Shown: positions 53,615 to 62,210, counted from the first letter of the stretch. The stretch is DNA of 64,000 nucleotides from Microbacteriaceae bacterium PS02344 (GCA_029959905.1 JASCNZ010000007.1:32001-96000), one strand, 5' to 3'. A program made the numbers and translations. The notes: generated by a model from the letters alone, not told the origin.

Positions 53615-53642
53615 GATAATGGTTCTCATTAGCTCGTACAGT
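53615..53642 (+). promoter_or_regulatory. Zur box and -10 of the zinc-uptake operon
   Basis: GATAATGGTTCTCATTAGC contains TAATG-GTTCT-CATTA (53617-53631), matching the TAATG/CATTA pattern of actinobacterial Zur boxes, in an AT-rich island. TACAGT (53637-53642) ends 6 nt before the znuA ATG. The box covers the spacer and -35 area, so zinc-bound Zur would block transcription. Confidence 0.8.
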
Positions 53643-53648
53643 GGAGGC

Positions 53649-54722
53649 ATGAAGAAGCCCGTCATCGTCCTCAGCCTCGCCTCCGTCGCCGCGCTCACGC
53701 TGGCCGGATGCTCCGCCCCGGCGGCCGGCGAGGGGCAGGACGACGGCGCGATCACCGTCGTCGCGAGCACGAACGTCTACGGCGACATCGCCGCCACGGT
53801 CGGCGGCGACCGCGTCGAGGTCGAGTCGATCATCACCTCCGCCACGCAGGACCCGCATTCGTACGAGGCCAGCGCGCGCGATCGGCTCACCGTGCAGGAC
53901 GCCGACCTCGTGATCGAGAACGGCGGCGGCTACGACGCCTTCGTCGACACGCTCCTCGGCGACTCCGGCGCGCACGTCATCACCGCCGTCGAGTACGCCC
54001 ATGACTACCCGGGCAATGAGGGTCACTCCGACGACGAGCATGCGGCAGAGGGTCACGCCGACGACGATGCGGCCGCCACGGATGCCCCGGCCACGGATGC
54101 CCCGGCCGAGGAGAGCCACGACCACGCCGAGGGCGAGGGTGAGGGCCACGACCACGCCGAGGGCGAGGACGGCCACGAGGGTCACGACCACATCGAGGGC
54201 TTCAACGAGCACGTGTGGTTCGACCCGCACACGATGGTCCACGTCGTCGAGGCGATCTCCGACGAGCTGTCCGAGCTCGACCCCGACGGAGCCGAGGAGT
54301 TCGCCGCGAATGCCGACGCGCTCATCGCCGAGCTCGAGGGCTTCGAGGCCGACCTCGAGGCGATGAAGACGGATGCCGCGGGCACGAACGTCTTCATGAC
54401 CGAGCCCCTGCCCGGCTACCTCGCCGCGGCCGCCGGATTCACCGACGTCACGCCCGAGGGCTTCGCCGAGTCGGTCGAAGAGGGCACCGACGTCGCCCCC
54501 GCCGTGCTGCTCGAGGCGCTCGACGTGATCGGCGGCGGCCAGGTGTCGGCCCTGCTGACCAACGCGCAGACCGGTGGCTCCGAGACCGAGCGCGTCGAGA
54601 AGGCCGCAGAGGATGCGGGCATCCCCGTCGTGGCCTTCACGGAGCTGCTCGACGACGGTTCGTCGTACTCTGAGTGGATGAGTGACGCGATCCAGAGCCT
54701 CGCCGCCGCGACCCAGTCGTGA
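53649..54722 (+). CDS. znuA: Zinc ABC transporter substrate-binding lipoprotein
   Basis: 357 residues. Lipobox LAGC (Cys21), then a cluster A-I metal-binding protein (VVASTNVYGDIAATVGGDRV, DPHSYEASARD, HVWFDPHTMVHVVEAI). Residues about 117-185 form a His/Asp/Glu-rich loop (HDHAEGEGEGHDHAEG) typical of zinc-specific members. It binds extracellular zinc. Translated from a leaderless or very short mRNA, with GGAGG overlapping the spacer. The stop overlaps znuC (GTGA). Confidence 0.95.
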   Translation: MKKPVIVLSLASVAALTLAGCSAPAAGEGQDDGAITVVASTNVYGDIAATVGGDRVEVESIITSATQDPHSYEASARDRLTVQDADLVIENGGGYDAFVDTLLGDSGAHVITAVEYAHDYPGNEGHSDDEHAAEGHADDDAAATDAPATDAPAEESHDHAEGEGEGHDHAEGEDGHEGHDHIEGFNEHVWFDPHTMVHVVEAISDELSELDPDGAEEFAANADALIAELEGFEADLEAMKTDAAGTNVFMTEPLPGYLAAAAGFTDVTPEGFAESVEEGTDVAPAVLLEALDVIGGGQVSALLTNAQTGGSETERVEKAAEDAGIPVVAFTELLDDGSSYSEWMSDAIQSLAAATQS

Positions 54723-55582
54723 GCCGGGCCCCTCGACAGGGTCTGGCACGCACCGGGGGCAGCGCGACCTCCGGCCCCGTGCTCGAGATCTCCGGGGCCT
54801 CGCTGCACCGCGGTGACCGTGAGCTGTGGTCGGGCCTCGACCTGACCGTGCACCCCGGCGAGTTCATCGCCGTGCTCGGCCCCTCCGGCTCCGGCAAGAC
54901 CACTCTGCTGCGGAGCATCCTGGGTCTGCAGCCGCTGTCGTCCGGCAGCATCCGCGTCGCGGGCGAACCGGTGCACCGCGGCAACTCCCGCATCGGTTAC
55001 GTGCCCCAGCAGCGATCTCTCGCCCCCGACACGAGCATGCGGGCGCGCGACATGGTCGCGCTCGGCGTGCAGGGCAGTCGCTTCGGCTTCCCCGTTCCGC
55101 ACCGCGGCGACCGCGCGAAGGTCGACCGGCTGCTCGCATCGGTGGGCGCGAGCCACTTCGCCGACCGCCGCGTGGGGTTGCTGTCGGGAGGCGAGCAGCA
55201 GCGGTTGCGCGTGGGTCAGGCCCTCGCCGACGAGCCGGCCCTGCTGCTGTGCGACGAGCCGCTGTCGAATCTCGACCTCGCCAACCAGCTCGCCGTGACC
55301 GACATCATCGATCGGCAGCGGCGCGAGCGCGAGGCCGCCGTGATGTTCGTCACCCACGACATCAACCCGATCCTCGGCCGGGTCGACCGCATTCTCTACA
55401 TCGCCGGCGGGCGCTTCCTGCTCGGCACGCCCGACGAGGTGCTGCAGACGCGGGTGCTCACCGACCTCTACGGCACACCGGTGTTCGTGCTGCGTGCGGG
55501 AGACCGGCTGGTGGTCGTGGGTGTGCCGGATGCCGAGCCCCACCACGACCACGGCGAGCACGAGCACGGAGGAGCGGCGTGA
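54719..55582 (+). CDS. znuC: Zinc ABC transporter ATP-binding protein
   Basis: 287 residues. Walker A GPSGSGKTT (54-62), the Q-loop in YVPQQRS, signature LSGGEQQRLRV, Walker B ALLLCDEPLSNLD and the H-loop in VMFVTHD. The C-terminus is His-rich (HHDHGEHEHGG), which fits metal handling. GTG start overlapping znuA; its stop overlaps znuB (GTGA). Confidence 0.95.
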   Translation: MSRAPRQGLARTGGSATSGPVLEISGASLHRGDRELWSGLDLTVHPGEFIAVLGPSGSGKTTLLRSILGLQPLSSGSIRVAGEPVHRGNSRIGYVPQQRSLAPDTSMRARDMVALGVQGSRFGFPVPHRGDRAKVDRLLASVGASHFADRRVGLLSGGEQQRLRVGQALADEPALLLCDEPLSNLDLANQLAVTDIIDRQRREREAAVMFVTHDINPILGRVDRILYIAGGRFLLGTPDEVLQTRVLTDLYGTPVFVLRAGDRLVVVGVPDAEPHHDHGEHEHGGAA

Positions 55583-56445
55583 GGCCGCTGCTCGACTGGG
55601 GCGACGTCTTCTCGTTCCAGGACTACGGCGCGCTCGTCGAACTGCTGTCGAACTCGATCATCGCCGGGGCGGTGCTCGGCCTGGTCGGCGGGCTGATCGG
55701 TGTGTTCGTGATGCAGCGCGACCTCGCGTTCGCCGTGCACGGCGTGAGCGAGCTGTCGTTCGCGGGCGCGGCGGCGGCCCTGCTCTTCGGCGGCAGCGTC
55801 GTGTTCGGCTCGCTCGCCGGGGCGCTGGTCGCGGCGGTGCTCATCGGCGTGCTCGGCGCGAAGGCCCGCGACCGCAATTCGATCGTCGGCGTGCTCATGC
55901 CCTTCGGCCTGGGTCTCGGCATCCTGTTCCTGTCGTTGTACGACGGCCGCACCGCCAACCGTTTCAGCCTGCTCACCGGGCAGATCGTGTCGGTGTCGAG
56001 CCCCGACCTCGGGTGGCTCATCGGAATCAGCGTGGTGGTGCTCGTCGGCCTGCTGCTCATGTGGAACCCGCTGCGCTTCGACTCGCTCGACCCCGAGTCC
56101 GCCGCCGCCCGCGGGGTGCCCACTCGGGCCGTGAGTCTGCTGTTCATGGTGCTGCTCGGCCTCATCGTCGCCGTGAGCGTGCACATCATCGGCGCCCTGC
56201 TGGTGATGGCGCTGCTCGTCACCCCGGCGGCGGCGGCCATGCGCGTCACCGCAGGACCCGTGCTCGTGCCGGTGCTCGCGGCGCTGTTCGGGTTCGTGTC
56301 GGCGGTCGGCGGCATCCTGCTGGCCCTCGCCGGAACCCTGCCGGTGAGCCCGTACATCACGACGCTCTCGTTCACGATCTACGTCGTCTGCTGGATCGTG
56401 CAGAAGGCCCGCGCCCGCGTCCGCCGCACTCCCAGCCCTCGCTGA
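55579..56445 (+). CDS. znuB: Zinc ABC transporter permease
   Basis: 288 residues with eight to nine membrane helices of the ABC-3 family: ALVELLSNSIIAGAVLGLVGGLIGVFVMQRDLAFAVHGVSELSFAGAAAALLFG is the family opening, and GALLVMALLVTPAAAAM a later helix. Forms the membrane channel with znuA and znuC. GTG start in a 4-bp overlap. The zur gene follows after 24 bp. Confidence 0.95.
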   Translation: MRPLLDWGDVFSFQDYGALVELLSNSIIAGAVLGLVGGLIGVFVMQRDLAFAVHGVSELSFAGAAAALLFGGSVVFGSLAGALVAAVLIGVLGAKARDRNSIVGVLMPFGLGLGILFLSLYDGRTANRFSLLTGQIVSVSSPDLGWLIGISVVVLVGLLLMWNPLRFDSLDPESAAARGVPTRAVSLLFMVLLGLIVAVSVHIIGALLVMALLVTPAAAAMRVTAGPVLVPVLAALFGFVSAVGGILLALAGTLPVSPYITTLSFTIYVVCWIVQKARARVRRTPSPR

Positions 56446-56469
56446 TCCCCGCCGCCTAAGATCGTCGGT

Positions 56470-56886
56470 ATGGCTCAGCGGAACACCTGGCAGCGCGAAC
56501 GCGTGCGCGAAGCGCTCGCCGACGCCCGCGGCTTCGTGAGCGCGCAGAACCTGCATGCCGCGCTGCGCGACGACAACACGGGCATCGGACTCGCGACCGT
56601 GTACCGCGCGCTCGCCGGGCTCGCTGCCTCGGGCGACGCCGACTCGCTGCAGAGCCCCGAGGGTGAGGCGCTCTACCGCGCCTGCACCACGCAGGGTCAC
56701 CACCACCACCTGATCTGCCGCAACTGCGGACTCACCGTCGAGATCGAGGCGACCGACGTCGAGCAGTGGGCGCACCGCACCGCCGCCCTGCACGGCTTCA
56801 CCGATGCCGCGCACGTCGTCGACATCTTCGGGTTGTGCGCGCCGTGCACCAACAAGCGCGACGCCGAGAGGGCCGCCGCGGCGTGA
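56470..56886 (+). CDS. zur: Zinc uptake regulator Zur (Fur family)
   Basis: 138 residues. Winged helix at about 5-75 (RERVREALADARGFVSAQNLHAALR), then TTQGHHHHLICRNCGLTVEIE and FGLCAPCTNKRD, giving CxxC pairs for structural zinc and the His-rich regulatory site. With zinc bound it should repress znuABC through the box at 53615. TAAGAT (56457-56462) ends 7 nt before the ATG, so zur has its own promoter in addition to read-through. Overlaps the next gene (GTGA). Confidence 0.95.
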   Translation: MAQRNTWQRERVREALADARGFVSAQNLHAALRDDNTGIGLATVYRALAGLAASGDADSLQSPEGEALYRACTTQGHHHHLICRNCGLTVEIEATDVEQWAHRTAALHGFTDAAHVVDIFGLCAPCTNKRDAERAAAA

Positions 56887-57911
56887 CTCTCCTCACGCCT
56901 CCCCGGCACACGCATCGTCCGACGCGGTCGCCCCGCTCGACGTGGATCGGTGTCGGCATCGGCGCGGCGATCGTGGTCGCGCTCTTCCTCGTCGACGCGT
57001 TCCTGCCTGCGCTCTTCCCGGCGTCGCTGCCGACGCGCGCGCAGGACGGTCTGACCCTCGCGCTCAGCGTGCTCATCGAGGCGCTGCCGTTCGTCATCCT
57101 CGGCGTGCTGCTGTCGATCGTCGTGCAGGTGTGGCTGCCTTCCGACGTCATCCACCGGTGGCTGCCGAAGCGCGCCTGGGCGCGCCGAGCGGTGCTGTCG
57201 CTGCTCGGCATGCTCATCCCGGTGTGCGAGTGCGGCAACGTGCCCTTCGCCCGCGGGCTCATGATGCGCGGACTTGCGCCGGCCGAGGCCATGACGTTCC
57301 TCATCGCCGCACCGATCGTGAATCCCATCGTGATCCTCACGACCCACGCCGCGTTCGGGTGGGACGGCGGCATCCTCGTCGCGCGTCTGGTCGGCGGATA
57401 CCTGATCGCCAACCTCATCGGCTGGATCTACAGCCGCCACCCCTCGCCCGACGCCATGCTCACCCAGCGGTTCGTCGAGACCTGCGACCGGGTCACGCAC
57501 GAGCACGGCACCCCGGTGAAGCGCAGCCTCACGCAGTTCCTCGTCGAGCTGCGGGCCGTCATGCCGGCACTCGTCATCGGCTCGGCGCTCGCGGGCGCGG
57601 TGCAGGTGCTCATCCCTCGCGATCTGCTGCTGGCGATCGGCGCCAACCCGGTGCTGTCGATCGTCGCCATGATGGTGCTCGCGATGGTCGTGGCGATCTG
57701 CTCGAACGTCGACGCGTTCTTCGCCCTGTCGTTCGCCTCGACGTTCTCGTCGGGCGCGATCGTCGCCTTCCTGGTCGTCGGTCCGCTGGTCGACGTGAAG
57801 ATGCTCGCGCTCATGCGCACCACCTTCACCACGCGCACGCTGCTCGGCGTGGTCGGCGTGGTCATCGCCGCCGCCTTCGCCATCGGGATCGGGGTGAACG
57901 TCCTTGTCTGA
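56883..57911 (+). CDS. DUF318/SO_0444-type permease
   Basis: 342 residues with eight to nine membrane helices. LIPVCECGNVPFARGLMMRGLAPAEAMTFLIAAPIVNPIVI is the diagnostic Cys/Asn block of this permease family, which has been proposed to move divalent metals or arsenicals; NVDAFFALSF is the second repeat's counterpart. GTG start overlapping zur (GTGA) ties it to zinc control. Its partner follows with an 8-bp overlap. Confidence 0.88.
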   Translation: MTLLTPPRHTHRPTRSPRSTWIGVGIGAAIVVALFLVDAFLPALFPASLPTRAQDGLTLALSVLIEALPFVILGVLLSIVVQVWLPSDVIHRWLPKRAWARRAVLSLLGMLIPVCECGNVPFARGLMMRGLAPAEAMTFLIAAPIVNPIVILTTHAAFGWDGGILVARLVGGYLIANLIGWIYSRHPSPDAMLTQRFVETCDRVTHEHGTPVKRSLTQFLVELRAVMPALVIGSALAGAVQVLIPRDLLLAIGANPVLSIVAMMVLAMVVAICSNVDAFFALSFASTFSSGAIVAFLVVGPLVDVKMLALMRTTFTTRTLLGVVGVVIAAAFAIGIGVNVLV

Positions 57912-58743
57912 TCACGCCTCTCCCGCGCACGTCGAGGCCGCCGAGGCCGCGGCACCCGACCACCGCGACGCCTCCCGCGCGCGTCGTCGAGCGATCGCCA
58001 CCCGGTGGCTCGGCATCGGGCTCGCGACCTTCGTCTCGATCGTGACCCTCGGACTCGGTCTGACCGGGCGGCTCACGCTCTATATCAGCCCCGAGTCGGT
58101 ATGGTTCGCGTGCGCAGCCGCCGTCGTCACGCTCGTCGGAGCGATCTGGTCGTGCACCCTGCCGCTCGGCGAGGAAGACGATCACGGTCACGACCACGGC
58201 ACGGCGCACGAGGCGGATGCTCCGCCCTCCCCGCGACGCTCACTCGCCGCGGCCGGCGCCGTCACCGGGGGAGTGCTCGCGACGGGTGTCGTCGTCGCCG
58301 CACTGGTGCTGCCGCCGGCGTCGCTCTCGGTCGAGCTCGCGATGTCGCGGGTCGGCGAGCAGACGACGCTCTTCGCCGGCAGCGACGACGTCACCCTCGG
58401 GGTCGCCGACACCTCCACCTTCGGGGTGGGTGATTGGGCCAGCGTCTTCGCGACGGCCACGAACACCGCCGCGTACGACGGCGCATCGGTCACCCTGCAG
58501 GGCTTCGTCACGCCGGATGCCGTGAAGGACGGCGAGGTCAACCTCACGCGCATGGTCATCACGCACTGCGTGATCGACGCGCAGCCCGCCACCCTGCCCG
58601 TCGACGTCGATGCGAGCGCCTACGACACCGGGCAGTGGATCGAGGTCACCGGCACCGTGCGGGCGGATGCCGACGGCTCGCTGACCATCGAGCCGACCGA
58701 CGTCGTCGAGATCGACGAGCCGGGAGACCCGTATGAGTACTGA
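57904..58743 (+). CDS. TIGR03943-family membrane-associated protein
   Basis: 279 residues: two membrane helices (about 33-58 and 62-82), a His/Asp-rich cytosolic segment (EEDDHGHDHGTAHEAD), a third helix (about 112-136), then an extracellular domain with VTLQGFVTPD and MVITHCVIDAQP and WIEVTGTV motifs. This is the YcgQ-type partner always found with the DUF318 permease; together they are thought to form a metal-related complex. TTG start overlapping the permease gene by 8 bp. It ends 11 bp inside the next gene. Confidence 0.85.
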   Translation: MSDHASPAHVEAAEAAAPDHRDASRARRRAIATRWLGIGLATFVSIVTLGLGLTGRLTLYISPESVWFACAAAVVTLVGAIWSCTLPLGEEDDHGHDHGTAHEADAPPSPRRSLAAAGAVTGGVLATGVVVAALVLPPASLSVELAMSRVGEQTTLFAGSDDVTLGVADTSTFGVGDWASVFATATNTAAYDGASVTLQGFVTPDAVKDGEVNLTRMVITHCVIDAQPATLPVDVDASAYDTGQWIEVTGTVRADADGSLTIEPTDVVEIDEPGDPYEY

Positions 58744-60667
58744 CGACGAGCGCGCAGAGCGGCCAGCCGTCCCTCCGCGCACCCGTGCAGAACTGCGTGC
58801 GGCCCGCGAGGCGGAGGCGGCGCGCGAGGCGGAGGTGGCGCGCGAGGCGGAGGCGGCGCGCGAGGCGGAGGTAGCGCGCGAGGCGGATGCCGTCGCGTCG
58901 GCGGAGCCCACACCTCCTCGCCATTCGTCGGGCTCGTCGGAGACCGTCCTCCCGACGCCGACGCCGACGCCGCCGGCCGACCGCGCCGACGATTCCTCCG
59001 CGCGACCCGCGCGCCGCGCGTCGTTCGAAGCGCTGGAGGGCGCCGAACCGGCAGACGAGCGGCCGCGCGGGAAACGAGAGCGCCCCGAGCGCCCCGAGAA
59101 GGAGCGAGCCGCTCGTCCCGCACGCGCACCGAAGCCGCCGCGTGAGCCGAAGCCGCCGCGACCGGCCAAGACACCACGGGTGCCGAGACGCACGTCATCC
59201 GGCGCTGCCCCGGACGCTGCCGCATCCGCGGTGTCGCCCGCCCTCACCGACGCGACGACATCCGCCGACCCGGCATCCGCCACCCCCCGCCCCGCCTCTC
59301 CGTCACGCCGGTTCGGCCTCGCTCTCGCGGCGGTGCTCGGCATCCTGGTGCTGGTCGGCGCGGCCTTCGGCGTCGTGAGCCTCACGCAGGGTCCGCGCAT
59401 CTCGGCGGTGCAGGTCGACCCCTCGCATGCGATCGACGCGTCGGGCAGCCGCGTGATCCTCACCGCCAATCAGGCGCTCGCCGCCGTCGACCCCGCGCAG
59501 GTGACCGTCGAGCCGGCCGTGCCGTTCACCATCGACGCCGCGGGGCGGGGCATCGGCATCCGCTTCACGGTCCCGCTCGACGACGAGACGACCTACACGG
59601 TCACCGTCGCCGATGCGGTCGGTGCGGGCGGTGGCCCGTCGAGCACGCTGACGACGAGCTTCACCACACCGGCATCGACCATGTTCCTGCTCAATCGCAG
59701 CGACAAGGACGACAAGATCTTCGCCACCGACCTCACGGGCGAGAAGGCGGTGCCGGTGTTCGCTGCCGACAAGATCAACGACTTCCGCGCCACTTCGTCG
59801 CAGCTGGTCGTGACGACCGAAGAGGACGACGGCTCGCACCTCCTCGTCATGGATCACGACGGCTCGAACCAGCGCGAGCTGCCTCTGCCGGGCGAGGGGT
59901 TCGTCAGCTCGGTGCAGGTGTCGGAGCGCGGCGGACTCGTCGGGTACAGCTATTCCGACCGCGAGCTCAGCGACACCGAGGGCCGCGCGAGCGTGCTGGT
60001 GACGCAGTCGCTCAACGACAAGGACTCCGAACCGCAGGTCGTCGAGGTGGGCGACGCCGAGGTCAGCGTGTTCTCGTGGCAGTTCGTGCCCGACAGCGCT
60101 GCACTGCTGTTCATCGACTTCGACGGCGCGCTCTCGCTCGTCGACCGCTCCACCGACGCAGGCGTGCAGTCGCTCGGACTCGCCGCCAACATCCAGGGCA
60201 TCAGCCGCGGCACGTATACCGCGATCGTCGAGCGCCTCGACGGCTCCGTGGTCGAGTTGAACCTCGCCGACGGGTCCGAGCAGCCGCTCGCCGCATCCAC
60301 CCCCGACTACGGCGTCGCGACGACCATCACGCCGTACCCCGGTGGCACGCTACGGCACATCGTGGCCCGCGACGAGATCGGCATCCCCACGGGACAGGCC
60401 ATCATCCGCGTCGACGACGAGGGCGTCGCCACCCCGCTCGTCGAGGTGCCCGAGACCGATTCGATCCTGCAGGCGTGCGCTTCGCCGAGCGGGCAGTACG
60501 CGGCCGTCGTCATCGCGCCGGACATGACCGAGAATCCGTACGACGAGATGCTGCTGCCGCTGCCGACCAAGATGGAGACGCACCTGTACGACCTGCGCTC
60601 CGGCGACGAGATGGTCGCGCTGACCGGCTTCGACCCCTCGTGGTGCCAGACGGCGCCGCGCTTCTGA
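58733..60667 (+). CDS. Membrane-anchored protein with repeat-rich cytosolic region and extracellular beta-propeller-like domain
   Basis: 644 residues, not a recognised named family. Residues about 20-52 are tandem EAAREAEVAR-type repeats (charged helix), about 53-190 a Pro/Arg/Ala-rich disordered region, about 193-216 one membrane helix. Outside lie a Big-like domain (about 222-310) and an extended region with repeated strand motifs (SVQVSERGGLVGYSYS, FVPDSAALLFIDFDG, ASPSGQYAAVVIAP) typical of a beta-propeller. Its start overlaps the TIGR03943 gene by 11 bp, so it is likely part of the zinc-linked operon, but its role is unknown. Confidence 0.7.
   Translation: MSTDDERAERPAVPPRTRAELRAAREAEAAREAEVAREAEAAREAEVAREADAVASAEPTPPRHSSGSSETVLPTPTPTPPADRADDSSARPARRASFEALEGAEPADERPRGKRERPERPEKERAARPARAPKPPREPKPPRPAKTPRVPRRTSSGAAPDAAASAVSPALTDATTSADPASATPRPASPSRRFGLALAAVLGILVLVGAAFGVVSLTQGPRISAVQVDPSHAIDASGSRVILTANQALAAVDPAQVTVEPAVPFTIDAAGRGIGIRFTVPLDDETTYTVTVADAVGAGGGPSSTLTTSFTTPASTMFLLNRSDKDDKIFATDLTGEKAVPVFAADKINDFRATSSQLVVTTEEDDGSHLLVMDHDGSNQRELPLPGEGFVSSVQVSERGGLVGYSYSDRELSDTEGRASVLVTQSLNDKDSEPQVVEVGDAEVSVFSWQFVPDSAALLFIDFDGALSLVDRSTDAGVQSLGLAANIQGISRGTYTAIVERLDGSVVELNLADGSEQPLAASTPDYGVATTITPYPGGTLRHIVARDEIGIPTGQAIIRVDDEGVATPLVEVPETDSILQACASPSGQYAAVVIAPDMTENPYDEMLLPLPTKMETHLYDLRSGDEMVALTGFDPSWCQTAPRF
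58804..58889 (+). repeat. 18-bp tandem repeat in the membrane-protein gene
   Basis: Near-perfect units of CGCGAGGCGGAGGTGGCG repeat about four to five times, encoding the EAAREAEVAR-type helix. Copy number may vary between strains. Confidence 0.75.
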
Positions 60668-60668
60668 C

Positions 60669-61358
60669 ATGAGCATCCTGCATCGCGCGACACGCGACGA
60701 ACTCGCCGGGCTGCCGGTGGAGGTCGCCCCGCGACTGCTGGGCGGCGAGTTGCGCACGGTGCCGGCCGACGATCCGTCCGCCGAGGTCCGGCTGCGCATC
60801 ACCGAGGTCGAGGCCTACCACGGGCAGGGCACGGGGCCGCTCGCCGACCCGGGCTCGCACGCGCGCATGGGGCGCACGGCGCGCAACGCGACGATGTGGG
60901 GCGAACCCGGACACCTGTACGTGTACCTCAGCCACGGCATCCACTCGTGCGTCAACGTGGTCTGCGGACCCGAGGGCATCGCCGGTGGAGTGCTTCTGCG
61001 CGCCGGCGAAGTGGTCGGAGGGGTGGATGCCGTCGCCCGCCGCCGCGGCGTCGACTCGGCGCTCACGCCCCGGGTCGTGCGGGGCTTGGCCCGCGGCCCC
61101 GGGCGGGGCGGGCCGGCGGGGGGGCGGAGGCATCCGCTGCACGCCCGCATCGCCGCGGTGTCGGGCGCCGTGCATCACGGGGTGCGCGCCGAGCTGTGGC
61201 TCGGGACGCCGCTCAACGACATCGCGACGGGCCCGCGCGTGGGCGTCGCAGGCGTGGCGGGGACGGATGCCTTCCCCTGGCGTTTCTGGGTGGACGGTGA
61301 CCCCACGGTGTCGCCGTTCCGCTGGGGGCGAGGCGCGCGCGAGGCCGTGCTAGACTAG
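60669..61358 (+). CDS. mpg: DNA-3-methyladenine glycosylase (AAG/MPG family)
   Basis: 229 residues. RITEVEAYHG carries the catalytic Glu, and GRTARNATMWGEPGHLYVYLSHGIHSCVNVVCG is the diagnostic AAG block. It removes alkylated purines from DNA in the first step of base-excision repair. A GGG-rich stretch near residues 140-152 (RGPGRGGPAGGRRHP) is an insert-like loop of low complexity. The ATG follows 2 bp after the previous stop, so it is probably in the same transcript. Confidence 0.93.
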   Translation: MSILHRATRDELAGLPVEVAPRLLGGELRTVPADDPSAEVRLRITEVEAYHGQGTGPLADPGSHARMGRTARNATMWGEPGHLYVYLSHGIHSCVNVVCGPEGIAGGVLLRAGEVVGGVDAVARRRGVDSALTPRVVRGLARGPGRGGPAGGRRHPLHARIAAVSGAVHHGVRAELWLGTPLNDIATGPRVGVAGVAGTDAFPWRFWVDGDPTVSPFRWGRGAREAVLD

Positions 61359-61476
61359 GCGATTGTCTGTGCACACTCCTGTGCGCAGTTCGCGTGCCGT
61401 CCGGCCCTGCGGGGTCAGGTGGCGTGCAGACAAGGGATCTTGGGTGAGGCCGTCCGGCCTCACGGTAATGAAGGAG
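61351..61476 (+). promoter_or_regulatory. Promoter and structured leader of rpmB-rpmG-rpsN
   Basis: TAGACT (61351-61356) is a good -10 lying within the end of mpg; transcription would start near 61363, giving a leader of about 120 nt. The leader holds a perfect 8-bp stem with a 4-nt loop, GTGAGGCC (61444-61451) with GGCCTCAC (61456-61463), just before AAGGAG (61471-61476). No TAATG/CATTA Zur box is seen. Confidence 0.6.
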
Positions 61477-61484
61477 TCACCATC

Positions 61485-61721
61485 ATGGCAGCAGTGTGCC
61501 AGGTGACCGGAGCTGTTCCCGGCTTCGGTCACAACGTCTCGCACTCGCACCGCCGGACGAAGCGCCGCTTCGACCCGAACGTGCAGAAGAAGACTTATTT
61601 CGTCCCGTCGCTGGGTCGTAAGATCACGCTCAACGTGTCCGCCAAGGGCATCAAGGTGATCGACGTCCGCGGCATCGAGAACGTCGTCAAGGACCTCCAG
61701 GCGAAGGGTGTGAAGCTCTAA
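61485..61721 (+). CDS. rpmB: 50S ribosomal protein L28, zinc-free type
   Basis: 78 residues. [31 protein letters not shown] is the L28 N-terminus, but only one Cys remains where zinc-binding forms have CxxC, so it is a C- (zinc-independent) form. AAGGAG lies 8 nt upstream of the ATG. Its stop overlaps the rpmG start by one base (TAATG). Confidence 0.95.
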   Translation: MAAVCQVTGAVPGFGHNVSHSHRRTKRRFDPNVQKKTYFVPSLGRKITLNVSAKGIKVIDVRGIENVVKDLQAKGVKL

Positions 61722-61891
61722 TGGCCAAGAAGGCTCAGGACGTCCGTCCGATCATCAAGCTGCGTTCGACGGCAGGCACGGGGTACACCTACGTGACCAA
61801 GAAGAACCGTCGTAACACCCCCGACCGTCTCGTGCTCAAGAAGTACGACCCGGTGGTTCGCAAGCACGTCGAATTCCGCGAGGAGCGTTAA
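61721..61891 (+). CDS. rpmG: 50S ribosomal protein L33, zinc-free type
   Basis: 56 residues, beginning [21 protein letters not shown] and ending [17 protein letters not shown], the actinobacterial L33 pattern. There is no Cys at all, so it is the C- form. Short of the usual gene-finding length but unmistakable, and it sits exactly between rpmB (TAATG overlap) and rpsN (2-bp gap). Confidence 0.95.
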   Translation: MAKKAQDVRPIIKLRSTAGTGYTYVTKKNRRNTPDRLVLKKYDPVVRKHVEFREER

Positions 61892-61893
61892 TC

Positions 61894-62199
61894 ATGGCGA
61901 AGAAGAGCAAGATCGCTCGCAACGAGCAGCGCAAGGTCGTCGTCGAGCGTTACGCCGAGCGTCGCGCCGAGCTGAAGAAGACCCTGGTCGACCCGAACGC
62001 GACCGACGAGGCCCGCGAGGCCGCCCGCGTCGGCCTGCAGAAGCTGCCGCGCAACGCGTCGCCGGCTCGCGTGCGTTCGCGCGACGTCATCGACGGCCGC
62101 CCCCGTGGCGTGCTCACGAAGTTCGGCATCTCGCGTGTCCGCTTCCGTGACATGGCGCACCGTGGCGAGCTGCCCGGCGTCACCAAGTCGAGCTGGTAA
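61894..62199 (+). CDS. rpsN: 30S ribosomal protein S14, zinc-free long type
   Basis: 101 residues, the long S14 form, with [21 protein letters not shown] at the N-terminus and the C-terminal [25 protein letters not shown]. Zinc-type S14 is about 61 residues with two CxxC pairs; here Cys is absent. Last gene of the rpmB-rpmG-rpsN operon, followed by a strong terminator. Confidence 0.96.
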   Translation: MAKKSKIARNEQRKVVVERYAERRAELKKTLVDPNATDEAREAARVGLQKLPRNASPARVRSRDVIDGRPRGVLTKFGISRVRFRDMAHRGELPGVTKSSW

Positions 62200-62210
62200 G
62201 ACAGCACGTC

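Noticed and set aside
50736..54749. A 1337-codon open frame on the minus strand opposite the sugar and zinc operons
   Set aside because: It lies antisense to seven well-supported features with clear motifs; its translation is Arg/Glu/Val-rich mirror-codon sequence without domains. Such long antisense frames are expected at 70% GC.
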